A DNA stretch of 19,023 bases from Candidatus Aminicenantota bacterium (GTDB lineage: Bacteria > Acidobacteriota > Aminicenantia > UBA2199): positions 1 through 19,023 of the forward strand of contig JAHELQ010000043.1 of the NCBI GenBank assembly GCA_024644125.1, given 5' to 3'. How positions within the stretch are numbered: the first letter of the stretch is position 1; every line of letters starts with the position of its first letter. This document shows positions 13,741 through 19,023 of the stretch, piece by piece. The notes under the pieces were generated by a model. It saw nothing but the letters and a program-made list of their open reading frames with translations. It was not told the origin of the DNA and did not search any database. The position numbers and the translations under genes are program-made.

Positions 13741-14954
13741 TAGAGTTTATTAAGTAAATGCCCCATCTTCTCTTTTTTGGTCCGCATGTATTCGACATTC
13801 ACAGTGTTCGGTTCCACTTCCACTGGAATCCGCTCGGCGATTTCCAACCCGTAACCGGACAGGGCGATATATTTTGCGGGATTGTTGGTCATCAACCTGA
13901 GCCTTTTTAATCCCAATTTCCTCAAGATTTGTGCGCCGATGCCATAATCCCGCTGATCAGCCTGAAATCCAAGCTTCAAGTTGGCTTCCACAGTATCCAT
14001 GCCGTGTTCCTGGAGTTTGTACGCTTTGATTTTCTCCAATAGCCCGATGCCCCGCCCCTCCTGATTAGTGAGGTACAGGACGACCCCGCGGCCTTCTTCA
14101 TTGATGATTTTCATCGCTTTTTGCAATTGATTGCCGCAGTCGCATTTCAAAGAGCCGAATGTGTCGCCGGTAAGGCATTGGGAATGCACCCGCACCAACA
14201 CCGGTTCATCTGTATTTACATCTCCCTGTACCAGGGCGATATGTGTCTCGTTATGGATGGCGTCCACGAATCCCTTGATGATGAAATTGCCGAATTTCGT
14301 TGGGAGATTGGCCTCGGAAACCTCTTCCACCAACAACTCTTCCTGTATCCTGTATTTGATGATTTCTTCGATGGTTATGATAGGAATATCATGCTTTTTC
14401 GAAAACTTTTCCAGGTCCGGCATGCGGGCCATGGTACCGTCGTCTTTCATGATTTCGCAAATGACGCCCGAAGGATACAATCCGGCGATCCTGGCCAGAT
14501 CTAGCGAGGCTTCGGTCTGCCCGGCGCGTACCAAAACGCCGCCTTTTTTCGCCCGTAGGGGGAAAATATGCCCCGGTTTGGCCAGATCATCCGGCTTGCT
14601 TTCAGGATCGATCAAACATTTGACTGTTTCAGATCGATCAAATGCGGAAATACCGGTGGTGGTGTTTTTTTTGGCATCCACCGACACAGTGAACGGGGTC
14701 TCGAACTGGGATGTATTGTCGTTTACCATCAATGGAAGGTTCAGCTCTGCGCTCCGGCCCTCGGTCAGAGATACGCAAATCAAACCGCGGGCATGGATGG
14801 CCATGAAATTGATGATCTCGGGAGTGACCATTTCCGAAGCGATGGCGAGGTCGCCTTCATTCTCGCGGTCTTCGTCGTCCACGATTATGATCATCCGGCC
14901 TTTTTTCAAATATTCTACAGCTTCAGGTACTGAGATGAGATTTGAACTTTTCAT
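13740..14954 (-). CDS. ribBA: Bifunctional 3,4-dihydroxy-2-butanone-4-phosphate synthase / GTP cyclohydrolase II
   Basis: A 404-residue two-domain riboflavin enzyme. The N-terminal half makes 3,4-dihydroxy-2-butanone 4-phosphate from ribulose 5-phosphate: DDEDRENEGDL (residues 26-36) and the GHIFPLRAKKGGVLVRAGQTE segment are its signatures. The C-terminal half is GTP cyclohydrolase II, which opens GTP to the first pyrimidine precursor: the zinc Cys residues are C260, C271 and C273 (SQCLTGD, KCDCG), followed by NQEGRGIGL and TNNPAKY. Both active sites look intact and the length is normal. ATG 14954 has AAGAGAG 5 bases upstream, 25 bases after ribE. Together with RibD and RibE it covers most of riboflavin synthesis. 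Confidence 0.97.
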   Translation of the reverse strand: MKSSNLISVPEAVEYLKKGRMIIIVDDEDRENEGDLAIASEMVTPEIINFMAIHARGLICVSLTEGRSAELNLPLMVNDNTSQFETPFTVSVDAKKNTTTGISAFDRSETVKCLIDPESKPDDLAKPGHIFPLRAKKGGVLVRAGQTEASLDLARIAGLYPSGVICEIMKDDGTMARMPDLEKFSKKHDIPIITIEEIIKYRIQEELLVEEVSEANLPTKFGNFIIKGFVDAIHNETHIALVQGDVNTDEPVLVRVHSQCLTGDTFGSLKCDCGNQLQKAMKIINEEGRGVVLYLTNQEGRGIGLLEKIKAYKLQEHGMDTVEANLKLGFQADQRDYGIGAQILRKLGLKRLRLMTNNPAKYIALSGYGLEIAERIPVEVEPNTVNVEYMRTKKEKMGHLLNKL

Positions 14955-14979
14955 TGCTACTCTCTTATTCTTCCTATTG

Positions 14980-15558
14980 TCATCTAAAATTATATAAGTA
15001 TTTTCCGATTAAATCAAGTTCGAGATTCACTCTCTCGCCCACGCTGAGGTACTTTAGATTCGTAGCTTCCAGAGTATGGGGAATCACCTCCACCGAAAAA
15101 AAAGAACTCCCCACGTCTGAGAGGGTTAGGCTCACTCCGTTCAGAGTGACCGATCCCTTAGAGATGAGAAATTTCCTCCAATCGGAGTGGGTGAAAACGA
15201 ACGTAAATTTCGTACTTCCAGATCGTCTTTGAATCGATTTTACCCTCACCACGCCGTCCAGATGCCCGCTTACCATATGGCCGCCCAGGAAATCCGTCAA
15301 TGTGAGTGGAAGTTCAAGATTCAAGCGACTTCCCCGTGTAAGATCCAAAAAGTTGGACAATTTAAGCGTCTCATGGCTCAGGTTGAAACTATATTCGGAA
15401 CCGGACATCTCCACCACGGTCAGACACGTTCCGTTAACCGCTACCGAATCACCGATTTTCAATTGTTCAGGCAGGCGGGCGGATATTCTTAACACTGGAA
15501 ATTCCTTTTTTTCCAATGCCTGCAATGTTCCGAGAGTCAAAACAATTCCAGTAAACAT
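14980..15558 (-). CDS. ribE: Riboflavin synthase alpha subunit
   Basis: A 192-residue riboflavin synthase that dismutates two 6,7-dimethyl-8-ribityllumazine molecules into riboflavin and a pyrimidine. It starts with the hallmark MFTGIV and has two similar lumazine-binding domains: GDSVAVNGTCLTVVEM with FLGGHMVSGHLDG in the first, and KGSVTLNGVSLTLSDV with IPHTLEATNL in the second. The ribosome site GGAGG is formed by the last codons of ribD and lies 12 bases from ATG 15558, a long spacing, so coupling to RibD translation is likely. Also called ribC in some organisms. Confidence 0.95.
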   Translation of the reverse strand: MFTGIVLTLGTLQALEKKEFPVLRISARLPEQLKIGDSVAVNGTCLTVVEMSGSEYSFNLSHETLKLSNFLDLTRGSRLNLELPLTLTDFLGGHMVSGHLDGVVRVKSIQRRSGSTKFTFVFTHSDWRKFLISKGSVTLNGVSLTLSDVGSSFFSVEVIPHTLEATNLKYLSVGERVNLELDLIGKYLYNFR

Positions 15559-15563
15559 TTATA

Positions 15564-16679
15564 TTACGAGCCTCCGGGATGGCGCGCTTTCACGGCCCTC
15601 ACCACATATCCCGAATCCAGGGGGATGATCTGGCGATTTTCCAGTTCCACAGCTTCGGACAACACAACGCCAGTGGACAGGAGTTGCACAGAATCACGGC
15701 CGCCCACGAGTTTATCCGCAGTGAAGAGAATAATCTCGTCGAACAGCCGCTGCCGCAGGAAAGAATCAATCAACGCGCCACCGCCTTCAACCAGAACGGA
15801 GGCGATTCCAAGCTTCCCCAACACGACGAGAACCTCTTCCAGATCAAGACCGCCGCATTCCGGATCGAGCGCCGGAGAGATAAAATAATGATGGGAGGAT
15901 TTCTTCTTCTTGTCCGCAGCGTTTTTTGAGCTGAAGATTATCAAAGGGGAAACATCCTGATCCCTGAAAATATTCAATGTATCCGGCATGCGATTGTTTG
16001 AATCGAGAACGACCCGATACAAGAACTTTCCCTGCCAGTCCTGGCGGATGGTCAAATAAGGGTCATCCTCGAGAATGGTTGAGACGCCCGCCATAATGGC
16101 GGAAAATTCGCCCCGGAAACTATGGGACATGAGGCGGAGCTGCCGGTCGGTCATCCAGCGGGAGTTCCTGTGGCGGTCCGTCAGCCGACCGTCGGCTGAT
16201 ACGCCCGCCCTCACGGTGACATAAGGCTTTTCGATCCCGGCGTATTTAAAATAATGACGATTGACAAACCTGTACATTTCTTCGAGGCACCCGGTATCCA
16301 CCTGGATGCCATGCTGCCGGAGCCGCTGGATTCCTTTTCCATTCACCAAAGGACAGGGATCCTGAGCGGCTACCACCACCCGCGCTATTTTTTTTTCTAT
16401 TACAAAATCCGCGCACGGCGGTTGTTTCCCATAATGACTACAGGGCTCCAGCGGGACATACAAAGTCGCTCCCCGCGCGTCAATATCCATCAGCGCCTCC
16501 CGTTCGGCATGCTGTCCGCCGTACATCCGGTGAAAACCGGTGGAAACGATCCTGTCATCCTTTACCACCACAGCGCCTACCAGTGGATTCGGTTCCGTAT
16601 ATCCGGCACCCTGTTTGCATAGACGTATCGCCAGTTTCATAAATTTAACGTCATTGGCCGAAAAACCGGTCACATTCAT
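15564..16679 (-). CDS. ribD: Bifunctional riboflavin deaminase / 5-amino-6-(5-phosphoribosylamino)uracil reductase
   Basis: A 371-residue RibD. The deaminase domain has the zinc site HAERE (H57, A58, E59) and LEPCSHYGKQPPC (C80, C89). The reductase domain, from about residue 147, has VRAGVSADGRL, ILEDDPYLTIR and LVEGGGALIDSFL near the NADPH and substrate sites. It performs the second and third steps after GTP opening. ATG 16679 lies 5 bases after the ftsY stop, with a weak ribosome site, so translation may depend on the upstream gene. M14 (MKLAIRLC) is a possible later start but would trim little of the domain. Confidence 0.96.
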   Translation of the reverse strand: MNVTGFSANDVKFMKLAIRLCKQGAGYTEPNPLVGAVVVKDDRIVSTGFHRMYGGQHAEREALMDIDARGATLYVPLEPCSHYGKQPPCADFVIEKKIARVVVAAQDPCPLVNGKGIQRLRQHGIQVDTGCLEEMYRFVNRHYFKYAGIEKPYVTVRAGVSADGRLTDRHRNSRWMTDRQLRLMSHSFRGEFSAIMAGVSTILEDDPYLTIRQDWQGKFLYRVVLDSNNRMPDTLNIFRDQDVSPLIIFSSKNAADKKKKSSHHYFISPALDPECGGLDLEEVLVVLGKLGIASVLVEGGGALIDSFLRQRLFDEIILFTADKLVGGRDSVQLLSTGVVLSEAVELENRQIIPLDSGYVVRAVKARHPGGS

Positions 16680-16684
16680 TCAGG

Positions 16685-17569
16685 TCAATCCATAAAAAGA
16701 GATTCGACAAACTCTTCTGCCGAAAATTCCAGCAGATCCTTTTCACCCTCGCCAATGCCGGCGAATTTCACCGGAATTTTTAGCGCGTCCAGAATATTCA
16801 ACACTGTGCCGCCTTTGGCGGTACCGTCGATTTTAGATAATACGATGCCGGTAATTCCTGAAAATTCACTGAACCGTTTCGCCTGGTCCAGGGTATTCTG
16901 CCCCATAGTGCCGTCAACGACCAAAAGGGTCTCCGCCGGCTGACTCGGATAAAATTTCTTCACGATGTTGGTGAGTTTTTCCAGCTCCTTCATCAGGTTA
17001 TCCTTGGTTTGCACCCGCCCCGCCGTATCGATGATCAACAAATCATACTCTTTAGTATCAAAAGAGGTGAGACTATTGTATACCACCGAACCGGGATCGG
17101 CTCCTTTTTGGCCTCCTATCACAGGAATTCCCAGTCGTTGCCCCCAAAGGGACAATTGCGAACTTCCAGCAGCCCGGAATGTATCCGCGGCTCCCAGCAA
17201 CACTTTTTTCCCTTTATTGCCGAAATGGTGGGCCAACTTGGCTGCGGTAGTCGTTTTTCCACTGCCGTTGATTCCCACCAGCAAGATGACATTCTTGCCG
17301 TCGCCGAGCCTGCCGGTATCCTGAGCCACGCTTGTGAATCGTAGATTCAACTCTTCTTTCAACACCCTAAAAAAGTCCTCTTTTTCAAAGGTGAGTTTTA
17401 TTTTTTTCTTCACGCCGGTAAGGATACTATCCACCAATTCCATCGAAATGTCGGCTAAAATAAGCAATTCCTCCAATTCCTCGAAAATTTCTTCTTTATT
17501 TTTAGAGGCATTGAGGACCAGATCGATCTTCTTTTTCAATGAGGACTTGAACATTCCTTTGATTTTCAT
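16685..17569 (-). CDS. ftsY: Signal recognition particle receptor FtsY
   Basis: A 294-residue SRP GTPase that docks SRP-ribosome complexes at the inner membrane for co-translational insertion. It has a short N helical part (KKKIDLVLNASKNKE) and the G domain: P-loop GINGSGKTTTAAKLA, DTFRAAGSSQL, GADPGSVVYNSL, DTAGRVQTKDNLMKEL, SKIDGTAKGG and a GIGEGEKDLLEF end. There is no acidic A domain, as in many bacteria. I start it at ATG 17569 because the longer frame from 17641 adds residues unlike FtsY and contains the promoter. This ATG lies 6 bases after a TATAAT box, implying a leaderless mRNA. It is the first gene of the ftsY-ribD-ribE-ribBA-HEAT run. Confidence 0.94.
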   Translation of the reverse strand: MKIKGMFKSSLKKKIDLVLNASKNKEEIFEELEELLILADISMELVDSILTGVKKKIKLTFEKEDFFRVLKEELNLRFTSVAQDTGRLGDGKNVILLVGINGSGKTTTAAKLAHHFGNKGKKVLLGAADTFRAAGSSQLSLWGQRLGIPVIGGQKGADPGSVVYNSLTSFDTKEYDLLIIDTAGRVQTKDNLMKELEKLTNIVKKFYPSQPAETLLVVDGTMGQNTLDQAKRFSEFSGITGIVLSKIDGTAKGGTVLNILDALKIPVKFAGIGEGEKDLLEFSAEEFVESLFMD

Positions 17570-17575
17570 GCAGAA

Positions 17576-17604
17576 ATTATACCCTTTTCCCCTCCACAAT
17601 GCAA
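17576..17604 (-). promoter_or_regulatory. Sigma-70 type promoter of ftsY-rib operon, abutting the start codon
   Basis: TTGCAT (17604-17599) and TATAAT (17581-17576) are 17 bases apart on the minus strand. Six bases (17575-17570) separate the -10 box from ATG 17569, so the predicted transcription start is the A of the start codon or close to it. Confidence 0.65.
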
Positions 17605-17664
17605 TCTTTGCCACCTGATACCGTCCCTCTTCAATCCACAAGCTTTATGTAGGAGGGTTAACAG

Positions 17665-17742
17665 GTGTATAAAATGTACACACAGCGTTTTTCTCAGCCA
17701 TGAGCCCAACAATTCAAATAAAATGTCAAATCCGTCTGTGAC
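17665..17742. promoter_or_regulatory. Inverted repeats upstream of the pilin promoter, possible activator/operator sites
   Basis: Two short dyads lie between ftsY and the sigma-54 promoter. At 17665-17681, GTGTA and TACAC flank a 7-base centre; at 17725-17742, GTCA and TGAC flank 10 bases. They sit roughly 35-115 bases upstream of the -24 element, a region where NtrC/PilR-type enhancer-binding proteins usually bind. The dyads are short and may be chance. Confidence 0.3.
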
Positions 17743-17777
17743 GGGCCTTTGTTTCATTCGCTTCCCGAATGTTCACC

Positions 17778-17793
17778 TGGCACCAAACTTGCA
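17778..17793 (+). promoter_or_regulatory. Sigma-54 (RpoN) -24/-12 promoter of the minor pilin genes
   Basis: TGGCAC (17778-17783), five bases, TTGCA (17789-17793): the invariant GG and GC are 10 bases apart, as required for RpoN. The start site should fall near 17804, leaving about 13 bases with GAGAGG before ATG 17817. RpoN control through PilR-like activators is well known for type IV pilin genes. Confidence 0.85.
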
Positions 17794-17816
17794 TTATAAA
17801 CAACTGAGAGGTTTTT

Positions 17817-18305
17817 ATGACGCGAAATAGAAACAAAGGCTTTTCGATCATCGAATTATTGATTGTACTTCTGTTTTTCGGAACCATCCTGGCGGTCACT
17901 CTAAGTTATAGCCTAAAGGGAAAAGACCGGCGCAATCTCAGCGCCACCGCCAGAATCATCACCGGAGAGATTTACAAGATCAAACAGATCTCGGCCCGCG
18001 AAAATCAGATCATCCGAATGGTTTTCACCACAGATTCCTATTCGTACCAATATTTTGACGGCGTCCAGTGGCTGGACTACACCACTCGTGATGTCTTACC
18101 GGGAACAACTGCCGAAAATATTGTCATCCTCAATCCGCCGGACTTTGCGGTCAATTCCCGGGGAATGGTCCTGAAACCCGGCGACTTGCAACTGAGCGGA
18201 ACCCAAACTATTTCGCTTAGAGCTCCAAGAGGAACAGGTTTTGATTTTATATCCATTCATTTATACCCATACGGAGGTATCAAAGTTGAAAAGAAATTTA
18301 TCTAA
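17817..18305 (+). CDS. FimT/GspH-like minor prepilin
   Basis: A 162-residue type IV pilin-like protein. The N-terminus KGFSIIELLIVLLFFGTIL is a class III signal: a basic leader, prepilin peptidase cleavage between G8 and F9, E at mature position 5, then a hydrophobic helix. The body is short and beta-rich (SYQYFDGVQWLDY), with ARIITGEIYKIKQISARENQ in the helix-to-sheet link as in FimT/GspH minor pilins. As first gene of the trio it fits FimT or a pseudopilin such as GspH. It lies behind a sigma-54 promoter, starts at ATG 17817 with GAGAGG 5 bases upstream, and overlaps the next gene by 20 bases. Assignment to the pilus rather than a type II secretion system rests on the promoter and gene order. 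Confidence 0.85.
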   Translation: MTRNRNKGFSIIELLIVLLFFGTILAVTLSYSLKGKDRRNLSATARIITGEIYKIKQISARENQIIRMVFTTDSYSYQYFDGVQWLDYTTRDVLPGTTAENIVILNPPDFAVNSRGMVLKPGDLQLSGTQTISLRAPRGTGFDFISIHLYPYGGIKVEKKFI

Positions 18306-18684
18306 ACCCAAAAACGCTGGTTTTTCGTTTATCGAAGTATTGATCTCAATCACCATTCTCTCCCTCGTAATCGTCGGTGTGTTGACAATGACGACGGTTC
18401 ACATCAAAACAAACAATTTCGCTCTTCATCACACAAAGGCCGTACAATTGGCGGAAGAAGGGGTAGAACGCATGATTCGTTTGGACTACGAAACCGCCCG
18501 CTCCTTCATCGGAAATCCCATTGTGGACGCCTACGATGCAATGCCCAAATACCGTGAATTCACCAGAACCGTGTCGATTGCTGACGTTGATGAAGACAAT
18601 GTAACGATTACAGTGCAAGTCCGCTGGAAAACCCAGGGGTTGAATTCCAATCCTGTCACCATGCAAGTGTTAAGGACGAGATAA
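18286..18684 (+). CDS. PilV-like minor prepilin
   Basis: A 132-residue prepilin starting at TTG 18286, which has GGAGG at 18273-18277 and 8 bases of spacing. A start further left at 18241 would add a stretch with no ribosome site. The leader KRNLSKPKNAG is followed by FSFIEVLISITILSLVIVGV; cleavage falls after the glycine, and the glutamate at mature position 5 is present. The soluble part has AVQLAEEGVERMIRLDYETA, typical of PilV/GspI-type proteins (the helix followed by AE-G-E). It overlaps the FimT-like gene by 20 bases and ends 2 bases before the PilW-like start. Its role would be priming pilus assembly at the tip with other minor pilins. Confidence 0.83.
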   Translation: MKRNLSKPKNAGFSFIEVLISITILSLVIVGVLTMTTVHIKTNNFALHHTKAVQLAEEGVERMIRLDYETARSFIGNPIVDAYDAMPKYREFTRTVSIADVDEDNVTITVQVRWKTQGLNSNPVTMQVLRTR

Positions 18685-18686
18685 AT

Positions 18687-19023
18687 ATGGAAAAGTTCAA
18701 ACATAATAAAGGTTTTACCCTAATCGAGATGATTGTCGCTTCGAGTATCCTCTTGATAATAGTAGCCTCCATTTACGCCCTGATTCTGAGAACCCAACAC
18801 ACACACCTGACGGAAGAGCGAAAACTTGATATGAATCAGGCGGCACGGGCACTTGAGGTTCTATTGTATGACAATTTACGAAGCGCAGGATCTGTGCTTT
18901 CGTTGTTGCACACTCCCGCGTTCGTCGGATCTCCGGTCACCTTTACCGGGATTTACCCGCTGAACAATGTCAACTTCCCGGACGGTATCATCGTCGCTTC
19001 AGGCGATCCAATGGCATCCACGC
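18687..19023 (+). CDS. PilW/GspJ-like minor prepilin (3' truncated by window)
   Basis: The first 112 codons of a prepilin gene that runs off the right edge. ATG 18687 follows AAGGACGAG. The N-terminus HNKGFTLIEMIVASSILLII is a textbook prepilin signal: cleavage between G and F, E at position 5, and a hydrophobic helix. The next part (LDMNQAARALEVLLYDNLRSAGS) is the N-terminal linker seen in PilW, where the RSAG motif is characteristic. It follows the PilV-like gene by 2 bases. With FimT- and PilV-like genes before it, the usual order suggests PilX/PilY1-like genes beyond the window. Confidence 0.85.
   Translation, partial: MEKFKHNKGFTLIEMIVASSILLIIVASIYALILRTQHTHLTEERKLDMNQAARALEVLLYDNLRSAGSVLSLLHTPAFVGSPVTFTGIYPLNNVNFPDGIIVASGDPMAST

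Noticed and set aside
14131..14997. 288-codon plus-strand frame opposite ribBA
   Set aside because: Shadow of ribBA, which has all its catalytic motifs on the other strand.
16680..17816. FMN riboswitch before the riboflavin genes
   Set aside because: ribD follows ftsY by 5 bases and the ftsY promoter abuts the start codon, leaving no room for a riboswitch leader. None of the conserved RFN-like pairing is visible.
1..19023. CRISPR array, tRNA or rRNA gene, insertion sequence
   Set aside because: I saw no regularly spaced repeats, no tRNA-like cloverleaf or CCA-ended block, no rRNA sequence and no transposase motif. A systematic tRNA or repeat scan was not possible by eye.

Overview
The window comes from a bacterium, probably Gram-negative and anaerobic. 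The support is a ferredoxin-linked 2-oxoacid oxidoreductase operon, type IV pilus minor pilins behind a sigma-54 promoter, an Rhs-type polymorphic toxin tip, and a bacterial set of tyrS, ftsY and rib genes. No rRNA or other taxonomic marker is present. The mix of a moderate-GC chromosome, KaiC-like ATPases and a DUF4846 protein would fit an uncultured lineage near the FCB group, but that is a guess.

Positions 1-2294 (accessory). The 3' end of an Rhs-repeat gene enters from the left. Its conserved core is followed by a variable tail, and then by a small two-helix membrane protein that is a candidate immunity protein. About 1 kb of gene-poor DNA with several hairpins follows, then a 51-codon ORF with a strong ribosome site.

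Positions 2295-6539 (metabolic core). A four-gene korDABC-type operon (ferredoxin, alpha, beta, gamma subunits) with ATGA overlaps ends at a clear intrinsic terminator. tyrS follows.

Positions 6546-10408 (most unusual part). A two-gene operon reads leftward from a near-consensus promoter. The first gene joins an HD phosphohydrolase domain to a KaiC/RadA-like ATPase. The second encodes a KaiC-like protein with a damaged Walker A motif and no visible catalytic glutamate. I do not recognise this pair as a described system. It looks like an active/inactive KaiC partnership governed by, or governing, an HD enzyme.

Positions 10448-17604 (leftward genes). From the right these are ftsY, ribD, ribE, ribBA, a HEAT-repeat protein, a metallo-beta-lactamase-fold hydrolase, a Cys-rich radical SAM protein and a secreted DUF4846 protein. 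The first five are almost contiguous and probably one transcript from a promoter that places the ftsY start codon at or next to the mRNA 5' end. The DUF4846 gene has its own near-consensus promoter inside the end of the radical SAM gene. No lumazine synthase gene (ribH) is in the window.

Positions 17642-19023 (pilus). Divergent from ftsY, a textbook -24/-12 sigma-54 promoter drives three prepilin-like genes (FimT/GspH-like, PilV-like and PilW-like), the last cut off by the window edge.
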